Part shown: in pieces, positions 52,532-62,537 of the stretch
Position numbering within the stretch: position 1 is the stretch's first letter
Layout of the letters: each line of letters starts with the position of its first letter
NCBI RefSeq assembly: GCF_014385005.1
Contig: NZ_JACRSZ010000007.1
Location: 127,452 to 191,451 of the forward strand
DNA: 64,000 nucleotides
Direction: 5' to 3'
From: Jingyaoa shaoxingensis
Lineage (GTDB): Bacteria > Bacillota > Clostridia > Lachnospirales > Lachnospiraceae
The notes under the pieces: generated by a model
Told to the model about the DNA's origin: nothing
Seen by the model: the letters and a program-made list of their open reading frames with translations, nothing else
Databases searched by the model: none
Made by a program: the position numbers and the translations under genes

Positions 52532-55263
52532 TGAGTTCAACAGATAAAATCAAATGGGCTATGAGCCTGCGTGATCCTCAGTATGAAGCGTTACAATACT
52601 TCGATGCAATTAGTTCAAAGATTGAGTATAGAACTTGTTCAAAAGCTGATGCAGAGAAAATAGCATCTGAGAATTGCCAAAATCCACATACAATCTCTGT
52701 AGATAAGGAATTTGATTTTCCATCATTCTGTTTTGATATGACAACCGGTATTGGTAAGTCTCGTTTAATGGGTGCATGCATTTATTATTTGTACAAGACA
52801 AAAGGGTACAAACATTTCTTTATTCTGGCACCAGGAAATACGATTTATGACAAGATGCGTCGAGAGGCGGTCCCGGGACATCCAAAATACATGTTTAAGG
52901 GACTTGAAGCAGAGATGGGAAGACCCAAAGTTTATGATGGGGAAAATTATTTATCATACCCGGTAAGATATATCCAAGAGGAAATGGTGGTAGAAAAAAC
53001 ATCTGATATTCAGATATTTATCTTTAATATTTCAAAGATTTTTACTAGGGGAGATATCGAATTTAAATTTCACAAGTTTAATGAAAATTTGGGTGGCTCT
53101 TTTGCGGATGTGTTACGGTCGTTTGATGACTTGGTTATTTGTATGGATGAAGCACATCGTTACTATGCCCCAGCATCAAAGAAAGCGATTAATTATCTGA
53201 ATCCAGTGTTGGGGTTGGAATATACTGCTACACCTAAGAGTACAAATAAGAATATTATTTATCACTACGGATTAGAGGATGGAGCTGGGAAGTTTTTGAA
53301 GATTCCGGTTGTTATGGGAAGAACAAATACAGCAGGATATTCAGATGATGATATAGAGGAAATGAAGTTGAAAGATGGAATTAAGCTTCATGAGAGAAGA
53401 AAGTCCATCGTATATAAATATTGTATAGATAATCAGTTAGAACAGGTAAAGCCAATTGTTTTGATAGCTTGTAAAGACACAACGCATGCTAGAAAAATAA
53501 AAGAAAAAATAGATTCTGATGCTTTTTTTGGAGGTCGTTATGTTGGCAAGGTTATTGAAATTGACTCCAGCACAAGTGGTGCAGAGACAGAAGAAAACAT
53601 TCAGAAATTACTAACCATTGAGAAAAATACCAATCCAATTGAGATTGTGTTGCATGTATATAAGCTGAAAGAAGGTTGGGATGTAAATAATCTGTTTACG
53701 ATTATCCCCCTTAATGCTGCAAAGAGTGACATATTGGCACTTCAAACTATTGGTAGGGGATTGAGGCTTCCTTTTGGTGAGATAACAGGTATTGAGGAAT
53801 TAGATACCCTGGATATTGTTGCTCACGATCATTATCGAGAGATTGTGGATGATATCAAGAATAACCCTGTATTTAAGAAGAGAAATCTTGATGAGGAAGA
53901 TATACCGAACACAAAAACAGTTATGGTAGAGCCAGCAGTTGAGAACCAGCAGATTTCATTATTTGATGAAGCGTTATGCGAAAGTAAAGTGAAATCATAC
54001 CAGGATTTGAATAATGAAAATGTAGTGGAGAATCTGTTTGCTGAGTATCAGAAAGCGTTTGTAAAAAAAGCAGTACCAAAGAAGTCCGAAAGTGATAGTG
54101 GACAGATGTCTATTTTTGATTATTTTGCCAACGATGATGGAAAAGAAACAAGTGATGGCACAGCATCAGATCACAAAATGACTCAGACGGGCATGGGCAC
54201 TGATGCAGTTGATACATCATTTACTGTACATCAGGGGGATGCTTCATTACAGATTGATTTACAGAAGTCATCTGGTAGTAAGAATGTATTGCCATATGCA
54301 AAACAAGAGTTTATCAAGAAAGTTGAAGAGTTAAAGAAAGTTGCTATCTCTGTTCCAAAGATTGGAATTAGCTATAGTTCAACAATTACATTTAAGTCTT
54401 TTACTGTTAAACGAAATATTATGGATTTTGATGTTGCGGCATCGAGAATCGAGAGGTATGACGCTGTAAATGGTAGGTTGCTGCAAGTGCTGGATGCAGA
54501 CGCACTTATTGTAGAAAATCCTGAGAATATGCTTGCAGTTTCTTTATTGGAGAGTATTCCGGAGTTTAGTTCTGATGATGCAGAATTTATTCTTGAGGTG
54601 GTTGATCAGTATCTCGCATTAATCGAAGGTTCGGATGAAGAAAAAAAGAAGATTGTCCGTAGATATGCAACTGTTATAGTAGAGGACTTAAGAAAACAGA
54701 TATATGCGTCAAAGGAAGAAAGCACTGAGTTTGTATTTAACGTTCAGAAAGACCTTATTGTATTCAAATCATTTGCGAAGAATATGAAGGAAAATGGACG
54801 ATTGAATTTTAAGAAGGAAGTGCCAGATAAGAAAAATATTAAGCAATATTTGTTTGAAGGATATAAGAAATCATACTATGCAGAGAATGCATTTGATAGT
54901 GATGATGAGAGAAGGTTGTCTGTGGTATTAGAAGAGGATTCAGAAGTTATTAGATTTATAAAGCCACCTTTGAATCAGTTAGGACTATTTTATAAGGCGG
55001 CAAAACAGTATAATCCTGATTTCTTAGTAGAGACGGCTGACAAGAAATATATGATTGAAGTGAAGGCTGCAAATCAAACAGATAATGAAGATGTACAGGA
55101 AAAAGCAAAGGCTGCAATTAAGTGGTGCGAATGTGCCTCGCAGGTGGATGCAGACGGAAAGACTTGGGAGTACCGCCTAGTGCCAGGGGATAAGATTATA
55201 GTAGGTAATACATTCAAATATGTAATTGGTATGGCAATTCCTGTTGTAGTAGACGGAGAATAA
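52531..55263 (+). CDS. res: Type III restriction enzyme Res subunit
   Basis: This 910-residue helicase-nuclease has superfamily 2 motifs: Walker A TTGIGKSRLMG (~70-80), DEAH (MDEAHRY, ~204), YTATP and motif VI QTIGRGLRLPFG. A linker with low complexity lies around 480-560. Near the C-terminus PDFLVET and, 8-10 residues on, IEVKAA form the PD-(D/E)xK nuclease core, so DNA cleavage should be possible. Length and order match Res proteins such as EcoP15I. It overlaps mod by one base and is followed after 13 bases by drmA, which places an intact type III pair inside a DISARM operon. Confidence 0.92.
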   Translation: MSSTDKIKWAMSLRDPQYEALQYFDAISSKIEYRTCSKADAEKIASENCQNPHTISVDKEFDFPSFCFDMTTGIGKSRLMGACIYYLYKTKGYKHFFILAPGNTIYDKMRREAVPGHPKYMFKGLEAEMGRPKVYDGENYLSYPVRYIQEEMVVEKTSDIQIFIFNISKIFTRGDIEFKFHKFNENLGGSFADVLRSFDDLVICMDEAHRYYAPASKKAINYLNPVLGLEYTATPKSTNKNIIYHYGLEDGAGKFLKIPVVMGRTNTAGYSDDDIEEMKLKDGIKLHERRKSIVYKYCIDNQLEQVKPIVLIACKDTTHARKIKEKIDSDAFFGGRYVGKVIEIDSSTSGAETEENIQKLLTIEKNTNPIEIVLHVYKLKEGWDVNNLFTIIPLNAAKSDILALQTIGRGLRLPFGEITGIEELDTLDIVAHDHYREIVDDIKNNPVFKKRNLDEEDIPNTKTVMVEPAVENQQISLFDEALCESKVKSYQDLNNENVVENLFAEYQKAFVKKAVPKKSESDSGQMSIFDYFANDDGKETSDGTASDHKMTQTGMGTDAVDTSFTVHQGDASLQIDLQKSSGSKNVLPYAKQEFIKKVEELKKVAISVPKIGISYSSTITFKSFTVKRNIMDFDVAASRIERYDAVNGRLLQVLDADALIVENPENMLAVSLLESIPEFSSDDAEFILEVVDQYLALIEGSDEEKKKIVRRYATVIVEDLRKQIYASKEESTEFVFNVQKDLIVFKSFAKNMKENGRLNFKKEVPDKKNIKQYLFEGYKKSYYAENAFDSDDERRLSVVLEEDSEVIRFIKPPLNQLGLFYKAAKQYNPDFLVETADKKYMIEVKAANQTDNEDVQEKAKAAIKWCECASQVDADGKTWEYRLVPGDKIIVGNTFKYVIGMAIPVVVDGE

Positions 55264-55276
55264 ACGGAGGTTGTAG

Positions 55277-58200
55277 ATGGCTGATATAAAGGATTTTAAA
55301 CATGCTATTGTTCGACAGAAGATTTTAGATGCAGTACGAAAAGACTTAATAGGACCAACATCAGATTGTGAACAATTGAATGAAGTACCAACGAGTAGTT
55401 ATATTACGGGATTATTATATCCTGCTGATACAGATGTAACGGAAGATGAAAATTACAATGATGTAGAGTTTACAGAAAAGAATTTTGATGCTGATGGAGA
55501 AACTTTGGAGGCAGGAATTTTTGAAGAAGAGGAACCAGAGGATAGAGTAAAAGGTGGTTTTCAGAAGCCGTCTTCTATAGGTGTGTCTTTCTATGTCTCT
55601 GATGATGTTCAAAAGGTTAATGCTTATATTAATTGGGGAAAGTATTATGCAGAACAGGTGCAGGGGGAAGTAATAGATGAAACCTTAGAAGAAGATGCAG
55701 AGAATAAGAAAAAGAAGAAACATACCATATATATTCGTGAGCAGATGAATGATGTTGTGGAAATCGATTTTAATCTGATGGGGCGTTCGAAGCAGATTCC
55801 ACTTGAGTCTAATGGAAACATCTATATTTATGTTATGAAGATGCAGTTAGACAATGGATACAAGATGGTATCGGTTTATTTGCATAATAATGATAAGTCG
55901 GATGGCGATGAAAAAGAATATGCAAAGGTAATGTTCCAGGTGGAGATGCTCATAGCAGATGATTTGATGAGTCCTATTTTTGTACCAGAATATCTCTGTA
56001 GAAAAGTTGAATTAGAGGATGAATATTATTATAAAGGCAGACCAGTTTATGCAAGAGGAAGAGGTTGTGCTGCTACTTGGGAAAAGAAAGCAGAAGAGAT
56101 AAATGCAACTGCTATAAAATCATCATTTATTCCAGATTATGAAATTCCAAGTGTAAGTGTACAGATAGATGATATGCCGGATCATGCCTTTTCGATGCTT
56201 CAGATGGGCTCACCAAAGAAAAAGTCAGAAGTTATTCAGAATCTTCGTACATTGACAGAAATGTATGGAAGTTGGATTACAGATGCATTGACAAACGACG
56301 AAGCTATGCATGATGATAAATTTAAGGCAACAGGTCAGACTATTATTGATAAATGCAATGATGCAAATCGTAGGATGAATGCTGGAATTGATTTGATTGA
56401 AAACAATGATAAGGTATATCAAGCGTTTGTATTTATGAATCAAGCAATGTATTTACAGAGAAGTATTACAGCTTTTTCAAAAGATTATGGTAATGGCATT
56501 CCTTGCAGCTTAAGAGATTATATGACTGATATGCCAGAAAAAGGAAGAAAGAAAGATCACAGTGAGTGGAGACCATTCCAGATTGCATTTGTTCTTTTGA
56601 ATTTGTATGGGATTATGGATGGTGAGTCTCCGGAACGAAATATTGTTGATTTATTATACTTCCCTACTGGTGGTGGTAAGACAGAGGCATATTTAGGGCT
56701 GATTGCTTTTACTATAGCATATAGGAGACTGACAGCTTCAGATGAAACTGATTATGAGAAAGATGGTGGAGTAACAGTATTTTTAAGGTACACGCTTCGT
56801 TTACTTACAACTCAGCAGAGAGACAGACTAATGCGTCTTATTGTTGCGATGGAACAATTGCGTGAGAAGAATGAAAAATTATATGGTAAGGAAAGAATTT
56901 CGATTGGATTCTGGGTTGGAGGTAATGTTACCCCAAATAAATTTAGCGAATACAGCGATTCTGATCAATTTAAGAAGAAAGAATTTATAAGGAAGCTTAC
57001 AAAGCAGATTATTAAATGCCCTTATTGTGGTAAGGAAATCACACGGGATGAATATGACATCAATGAAAAGGGAAAGTATGTTAAAATTCACTGTGCAGAT
57101 AAGAATTGTATGTTTTCGTTAAAAACAGGAAGAACCATACCGGTTTATCTTGTTGATGAGGAAATTTATGCAAAGTGTCCTACTGTGATTATTTCGACTG
57201 TAGATAAATTTGCGAGACTTCCATGGTCTGAACGAGTTGGTTTGCTATTTGGCAGAACAGATAGATATTGTAGTAGATGTGGACATATTGCTATTGGAGA
57301 AAAGCATGCAGGAAGACATAATGCAGATGTCGCAGCGGGATTGGAAAGGGCTGAAACGGTTGCATGTAAACCATTCTATCCTCCTGAGCTAATTATACAG
57401 GATGAGCTTCATTTAATTACTGGTCCTCTTGGAACGATTTACGGTGGATATGAAACTGTTGTAGAAGAGATGTGCTGTATTGAGAAGAATGGAAAGAAGA
57501 TTCGACCTAAGTATATTGTTTCAACAGCAACTATTAGAAATGCTGGGGAACAGATTAAGTTCCTTTATGGGAGAAATGAATTTGCACAATTTCCGCCAAG
57601 TGGCTTTGATACAAGAGATTCATTTTTTATTAAGGAGGTACCGCTTCCAACTGAAAATTTAGTTGATGCTTCAGAAGAAAAAATCAGTAGAATGATTAGT
57701 GATGGAAAAAAGCCATTTCGTCAATATGCTGGTATATGTGCGAGCGGACAATCTGTAAAAACAACGCTTATTCGTTTGTATTCGATTATTTTGCAAACAA
57801 CACTAGATATAGCAAAGGATCCGGAATATGAGGATTATATTGATCCATATTACACATTGATTGGGTACTTTAATAGTATTCGAGAATTGGGTGGTGCAGT
57901 GCGCCTTCTTGACGACGATATAGCAAGCCGTATTCGTGTTGTAAAGAATAAATATAATAGCTCAGAACAGAGGTATCTCAGTTTTGAGGGAAAGAAGGAA
58001 ATTACATCTCGCATACCTTCATGGGAGATTGCGCAGGTTCTTGAAAAGTTAGCAATTTCTTATGATAAAAACAAGGAGAAGCAAGGCTGTTATGATGTTG
58101 TTATTGCAACTAATATGATAGCGGTAGGTATGGATGTTGACCGTTTAGGACTTATGTCAGTTGTAGGTCAGCCAAAGCAGAACTCTGAATATATTCAGGC

Positions 58201-58744
58201 AACAAGCCGTGTGGGTCGACAGCATCCTGGAATTATTTTTACTGTTTATAATCCTTACAGACCAAGGGATCTGTCTAATTATGAGAATTTTGTTGGTTTC
58301 CACTCACAGATGTATAGATATGTAGAAGGAACTACAGCAACGCCATTTGCGGCTAGAGCTAGAGACAGAGTATTACATGCATTGGTAGTTTCTTTACTAA
58401 GATTACAGGTAGAGACGATGGCTGATAATGGTGGAGCATCAAACATTAATGATATTTCTGATGAACAAATCAAAGATATAAAAGACAAAATTCTTGAGCG
58501 AGTTAAGATAACTGCACCATCGTCTTATGTAGATACAGAGAAAGAAATGGATGAGTTTATCAATACTTGGAAGAACATTGCAAAAGACGAAAAGCTATAT
58601 TATTTTGTTCCAGCAGTAGCTGATGATAAGAAGAGGCTGCTTACATACTATGGCGAATATTATGGAGACAAAGAAAAACCAACACTAAGTTCTATGCGTG
58701 ATGTTGAGCAATCATCAACAGTTTTTTATTGGGAGGGTGTCTGA
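55277..58744 (+). CDS. drmA: DISARM helicase DrmA
   Basis: DrmA is the core DISARM helicase that, with DrmB, binds and threads invading DNA. The 1155-residue protein has an acidic N-terminal third without motifs. Walker A GGGKTEAYLG follows (~461-471), then zinc-binding CPYCGKE with a paired CADKNC, CSRCG and the DrmA-typical DExH box DELHLITGPLGT (~708). STATIRN and the second RecA lobe (ATNMIAVGMDVDRLG, ATSRVGRQHPG, then PRDLSNYENFVGFHSQMYRYVE) complete it. CGGAGG precedes the ATG. The stop overlaps the drmB start (TGATG), so stoichiometric expression of the DrmAB pair is likely. Confidence 0.93.
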   Translation: MADIKDFKHAIVRQKILDAVRKDLIGPTSDCEQLNEVPTSSYITGLLYPADTDVTEDENYNDVEFTEKNFDADGETLEAGIFEEEEPEDRVKGGFQKPSSIGVSFYVSDDVQKVNAYINWGKYYAEQVQGEVIDETLEEDAENKKKKKHTIYIREQMNDVVEIDFNLMGRSKQIPLESNGNIYIYVMKMQLDNGYKMVSVYLHNNDKSDGDEKEYAKVMFQVEMLIADDLMSPIFVPEYLCRKVELEDEYYYKGRPVYARGRGCAATWEKKAEEINATAIKSSFIPDYEIPSVSVQIDDMPDHAFSMLQMGSPKKKSEVIQNLRTLTEMYGSWITDALTNDEAMHDDKFKATGQTIIDKCNDANRRMNAGIDLIENNDKVYQAFVFMNQAMYLQRSITAFSKDYGNGIPCSLRDYMTDMPEKGRKKDHSEWRPFQIAFVLLNLYGIMDGESPERNIVDLLYFPTGGGKTEAYLGLIAFTIAYRRLTASDETDYEKDGGVTVFLRYTLRLLTTQQRDRLMRLIVAMEQLREKNEKLYGKERISIGFWVGGNVTPNKFSEYSDSDQFKKKEFIRKLTKQIIKCPYCGKEITRDEYDINEKGKYVKIHCADKNCMFSLKTGRTIPVYLVDEEIYAKCPTVIISTVDKFARLPWSERVGLLFGRTDRYCSRCGHIAIGEKHAGRHNADVAAGLERAETVACKPFYPPELIIQDELHLITGPLGTIYGGYETVVEEMCCIEKNGKKIRPKYIVSTATIRNAGEQIKFLYGRNEFAQFPPSGFDTRDSFFIKEVPLPTENLVDASEEKISRMISDGKKPFRQYAGICASGQSVKTTLIRLYSIILQTTLDIAKDPEYEDYIDPYYTLIGYFNSIRELGGAVRLLDDDIASRIRVVKNKYNSSEQRYLSFEGKKEITSRIPSWEIAQVLEKLAISYDKNKEKQGCYDVVIATNMIAVGMDVDRLGLMSVVGQPKQNSEYIQATSRVGRQHPGIIFTVYNPYRPRDLSNYENFVGFHSQMYRYVEGTTATPFAARARDRVLHALVVSLLRLQVETMADNGGASNINDISDEQIKDIKDKILERVKITAPSSYVDTEKEMDEFINTWKNIAKDEKLYYFVPAVADDKKRLLTYYGEYYGDKEKPTLSSMRDVEQSSTVFYWEGV

Positions 58745-60507
58745 TGAATTTTTATAAAAAATTGGGAGAGATTCGTCCGAATCAGTTAATAACTACATAT
58801 GGACCAGGCTCGATAATGGATGCTGTAAATGATTCATTGACAGTTTTAGATATAGAGTACTGGGATACTAACAATATTGGTAAAGAAATTAGAGATGCAA
58901 GATTGGCTAGTTATATGAATGTTCGAAGATTCTTTATGCCAAAGACAGGTGGAAAAGAGGATATTCCAGTTGTGTCATTTCCATACTACCATGTGTGTTC
59001 AAAGGGAACATGTAAATTCTTATTTGATATGAGAGATTACTTTGATATGGACCAGTACAAAAAGAATCAAGGTGAAGTGAAATGCCCTAAGTGTGGATTT
59101 CCAGCATACCCTTCGAGATTTATAACAGTATGCGAAGATGGGCATATGGACGATTTCCCTTGGAGATGGTGGGTACATCATGGAGAAACAAGTTGTAAAG
59201 AAGATATGTACCTAAAATCAATGGGCAATACTTCATCACTTGCAGAACTCCGTGTTGAGTGTAATTGCGGTGCAAGGAGAGTTATGTCTGGAGCAATGCA
59301 GAAGGAAAAATTTGCTGGTCTATGCTGTTCAGGAAACCATCCGCATAGACCAGGAGCAAAGGCGAAAATTTGTAAGAAGAGTGTAATACCTAGCCAGCGT
59401 GGTGCATCTAATGTGTATTTTACAGTCACAAGAAATGCAATATCAATTCCACCTTGGACAAATCCTATTAATGATATCATGGGTGCACAAAGAGCAACTA
59501 TTGAAACATTGGTAGAGGCTATGGGAGAAGAGGCAGGTCTTTCATTTGCTTATCAGAAGTATTTTGGAGATAAATATTCTTATGAAGACTTTAAAGCGGC
59601 CTATGATAGATTAAGCCAAAATATCAAAGAGTTTACTGAACTTAAAGAAATGGAGTATGCAGCTATTACGCATCATGAGGATGTCGAGTATCAACATGAT
59701 GTTAAGTACTTCAAAGCAGAAGAAGTTGCTTTGAGTGAAAGTTTAAAAGAGTATATTTCTAGGATTATTAAAATACATAGATTACGTGAAGTACGTGTTT
59801 TGACAGGTTTTACAAGATTGGAAGCACCAGAACCAGAAGTGGATGAGCAGTCATATATCGTAAAATTGAAGTGCTCTTCGGGAGAAAAATGGCTTCCGGC
59901 AGTTGAAATCAATGGAGAAGGAGTATTCATTGAATTAAGTAGAGAAAAAATAAAGCGGTGGATGCAGATAGAGACGGTCAAAGCTCGTTCTGATAAATAT
60001 GCGGAATGCTATGCAGCATATTGTCAGAAAAAAGGATGGGAGAATTTTAAACCAAGAAATGCAGAGTATGTGTTGTTACATACACTTTCTCATATGCTGA
60101 TGAAAGAAATGTCTATGCAGTCGGGATATTCATCATCTGCATTACATGAGCGCATATATAGCAGTGAAAATATGTGTGGACTATTGATTTATACAGGTGC
60201 AGCAGATAAGGAAGGCTCATTGGGCGGACTTGTTGAACTTGGGGGAATGAATAAGTTTTTACCACTGTTAAAGGGGGCATTAGAGAATGGGTTAACATGC
60301 ACAACGGATCCAGAATGTTTTATGAAGAATCCGACAAGTGAAAGATTAAATGGGGCTGCATGTCATTCTTGTACTATGATTTCTGAAACCGCATGTGAAA
60401 ATGGTAACCGACTACTTGATAGAGCATTAGTTGTACCGGTACCAGAGCATGAGGAAATGGGATATTTCAGAGAATTGGTGAGAGATTTATGTGGAATACA
60501 AGTGTAA
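58744..60507 (+). CDS. drmB: DISARM protein DrmB (DUF1998)
   Basis: DrmB partners DrmA in the core DNA-binding complex. The 587-residue protein begins with the conserved IRPNQLITTYGPGSIMD and has a four-cysteine-type segment (CPKCGFPAYPSRFITVCEDGHMDDFPWRWW, here cut short: residues ~114-143) followed by CNCGARR. The C-terminal DUF1998 region is LLHTLSHMLMKEMSMQSGYS, then ERIYSS and LLIYTGAADKEGSLGGLVELG. A last zinc-like group is CHSC...C. ATG 58744 overlaps the drmA stop by one base and GGAGGGTG lies just upstream; an in-frame start at 58729 is upstream of that site. Confidence 0.93.
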   Translation: MNFYKKLGEIRPNQLITTYGPGSIMDAVNDSLTVLDIEYWDTNNIGKEIRDARLASYMNVRRFFMPKTGGKEDIPVVSFPYYHVCSKGTCKFLFDMRDYFDMDQYKKNQGEVKCPKCGFPAYPSRFITVCEDGHMDDFPWRWWVHHGETSCKEDMYLKSMGNTSSLAELRVECNCGARRVMSGAMQKEKFAGLCCSGNHPHRPGAKAKICKKSVIPSQRGASNVYFTVTRNAISIPPWTNPINDIMGAQRATIETLVEAMGEEAGLSFAYQKYFGDKYSYEDFKAAYDRLSQNIKEFTELKEMEYAAITHHEDVEYQHDVKYFKAEEVALSESLKEYISRIIKIHRLREVRVLTGFTRLEAPEPEVDEQSYIVKLKCSSGEKWLPAVEINGEGVFIELSREKIKRWMQIETVKARSDKYAECYAAYCQKKGWENFKPRNAEYVLLHTLSHMLMKEMSMQSGYSSSALHERIYSSENMCGLLIYTGAADKEGSLGGLVELGGMNKFLPLLKGALENGLTCTTDPECFMKNPTSERLNGAACHSCTMISETACENGNRLLDRALVVPVPEHEEMGYFRELVRDLCGIQV

Positions 60508-61181
60508 AAATTGAATACATTGCAGGGCTGATAGCTGATGCACTTGAAAATTATTCCGTAAATGGGGTGAATGCACAGTTTAACCAAGTGATTGAAGAAC
60601 TTAGAAATCATTTTACTAATTGTTCCGAAGAAGAGATAACAGATATAATCAGTCTCTGTATGAAGATGTATTCGTCAAAGAAAATTGAACACGCAGAGCT
60701 TGTCCTTACTGCACCAGATTCATTCCGTGTGAAAGCATTAAGAACCAAAGATACAATGCGTAATCTGATAGAGAATACAGAAAAGAGTCTTACTATAACT
60801 GGTTATTCAATCTCAGATTATTTTGCCGAAATGCTTGATGTTATTATTAAAAAAAGCCAGCAAGGAGTATATGTTCGTTTATATGTGAATGATACAGAAA
60901 AGCAGAAGGAAGTGCTTGACAGACTGATGTCATATCGTTCGCGATTCTTACAGATATATGAATATCAAAAGCAAGAAGATGACAAGATGGCAGCATTGCA
61001 TGCGAAACTTATTGTATCAGATGTAAAAAAATCACTGGTGTCGTCAGCTAATCTTTCATATCACGGAATGCAAGGAAATATTGAAATGGGATTCTTGATT
61101 GAATCCCATGATAAGGCAAAGCAGATAGAGGAAGTTATGAAAGAAATGGTAAGAATGAAGGTGTGTGGAAAATATCAATGA
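60489..61181 (+). CDS. drmC: DISARM phospholipase D-fold protein DrmC
   Basis: This 230-residue protein of the phospholipase D superfamily is the third DISARM core gene. One HKD motif is seen (LHAKLIVSDVKKSLVSSANLS, residues ~175-195), so an active site would form in a dimer as in PLD-fold nucleases. The N-terminal ~75 residues are helical and unrelated to PLD. In DISARM, DrmC is the least essential component. Its start lies 19 bases inside drmB, with GGTGAGAG just upstream. Confidence 0.9.
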   Translation: MWNTSVKIEYIAGLIADALENYSVNGVNAQFNQVIEELRNHFTNCSEEEITDIISLCMKMYSSKKIEHAELVLTAPDSFRVKALRTKDTMRNLIENTEKSLTITGYSISDYFAEMLDVIIKKSQQGVYVRLYVNDTEKQKEVLDRLMSYRSRFLQIYEYQKQEDDKMAALHAKLIVSDVKKSLVSSANLSYHGMQGNIEMGFLIESHDKAKQIEEVMKEMVRMKVCGKYQ

Positions 61182-61218
61182 ATTTTATACATTTTGAGTA
61201 ATGCGAGGAAGAGAAAGT

Positions 61219-62253
61219 ATGCCTATGTTTGATATACCGAAAGAAATAGATGAAAAAAAAGATATAAATGATTTTATGAGAAAAATCCAAGAAGAGACAA
61301 AACCAGAAAAATGTATTCTTTGTGGAAAAGAACAGACTAGTTTTTGTAATTCTCATTCTGTACCTAAAATGGTGCTCAAGAATATTGCCAAAGCAGGTAA
61401 ACTATATCATGCAAATAAGTTGATTGAAATACCTGTTATAGACAAGGAAAAAGGTATAAGTAATTCGGGAACTTTTCATTTTATTTGCCGAGATTGCGAT
61501 AGTAAGCTGTTTCAAGAGTATGAAAATGTAGATGCCTTACAAGAAATACCGACAGAAAAAATGCTGGCAGAAATAGCATTAAAGGATATTTTGTTAATGC
61601 TTTCTAAACGAAATCAGGAAAAAAGAATATATCAAAAAGGAAAACAGAAAGGTATTTTGCAAAATGTTGAAGTAATGGAAGAAATACAGCAACTTGATAA
61701 TAAAGATTATATGGATGAATTGAATTTATATAAGGATGTTTTGTATAAGAATTCTTGCAATAATTTTAAGATTATCATGTGGAAAAAAATTCCATGTGTA
61801 GTTCCGATTGCAACACAAACATTAGTAGCATTACCAAAAGATACAGAAGGTATTGAGATAAATAATATTTATGATATGAGACCAGAGGTAAGGATGCAAA
61901 ACATTCATACAGGTGTGTTTCCGATGAATGACTATTCGATTGTTTATGCTTTTTATCATAGACGAGATAGGTTATATCGAAGACTGCATCATCAGATGAA
62001 TTGCATGTCTCTTGAGAAGAAACTAGAGCTTATTAATTACTGGATTTTTAAATATACAGAGAATTATTATATATCACCCGAAATACAGATTGTGATAGAT
62101 AAAGATGATAAATTAAAAGAACTGAGTAGGGAAAACAATGGAATGCCTAATCTTGGTTATGTTACAACAATGGATTTTCTGTTTCATAAGGATGAGATAA
62201 AACCGAGTGAAGTTACTAATCTATTAAGAGAAATGTATGCAGTAAAGAAATAA
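61219..62253 (+). CDS. HNH-like CxxC protein, possible new DISARM accessory
   Basis: This 344-residue protein of no named family carries, near the N-terminus, CILCG (Cys32, Cys35), SFCNSHSVPK (His46) and FICRDCD (Cys90, Cys93), then KLFQEYE. A CxxC-His-CxxC arrangement with the S-H-x-V-P-K pattern resembles treble-clef HNH nuclease-like domains. A catalytic Asn/His downstream is not clearly identifiable. The C-terminal ~230 residues have no match I know. ATG 61219 follows GAGG at 10 bases; 61201 and 61225 are alternatives. It comes 37 bases after drmC with no promoter or terminator between, so it is likely part of the defence transcript. Confidence 0.65.
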   Translation: MPMFDIPKEIDEKKDINDFMRKIQEETKPEKCILCGKEQTSFCNSHSVPKMVLKNIAKAGKLYHANKLIEIPVIDKEKGISNSGTFHFICRDCDSKLFQEYENVDALQEIPTEKMLAEIALKDILLMLSKRNQEKRIYQKGKQKGILQNVEVMEEIQQLDNKDYMDELNLYKDVLYKNSCNNFKIIMWKKIPCVVPIATQTLVALPKDTEGIEINNIYDMRPEVRMQNIHTGVFPMNDYSIVYAFYHRRDRLYRRLHHQMNCMSLEKKLELINYWIFKYTENYYISPEIQIVIDKDDKLKELSRENNGMPNLGYVTTMDFLFHKDEIKPSEVTNLLREMYAVKK

Positions 62254-62480
62254 GGGATAACTATGGAAGATAATTTGAGCTGTGAAATAGAAAATCTTTT
62301 GATGTTGGACCATAACAGGACTTATTGGAATTATTAAAGCGATTATATAGATTTTTAGTGTTAGTTGTAAATGAACGCATGATGAGTAAGTATGTTCATA
62401 AGTACCTGACACCTTGAATTATTAATATTCAAAATGATATTGGATAAAAATATGTTTAGGAAAGAAAATTTTAAGTTCAA
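62254..62480. other. Intergenic stretch, possibly holding a gene remnant
   Basis: This AT-rich sequence lies between the defence operon and the AlbA_2 promoter. A 24-codon frame (62263-62337) starting MEDNLSCEIENLLML could be the beginning of a broken gene, but nothing supports translation. No terminator is seen. Confidence 0.35.
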
Positions 62481-62508
62481 TTGATAGAAATACACTTATT
62501 GTTATAAT
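62481..62508 (+). promoter_or_regulatory. Promoter of the AlbA_2 gene
   Basis: TTGATA (62481-62486), 16 bases, perfect TATAAT (62503-62508), 30 bases before the start at 62538. Confidence 0.72.
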
Positions 62509-62537
62509 TTAAATAAAAAAGAAAGCAGGTGCAATAC

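Noticed and set aside
46746..62253. Interpretation of the defence locus as BREX or as a plain type III restriction system
   Set aside because: BREX hallmark genes (PglZ phosphatase, BrxL or BrxC) are absent. A type III system alone does not explain DrmA (DELHL), DrmB (DUF1998) and the PLD gene, which are the DISARM core.
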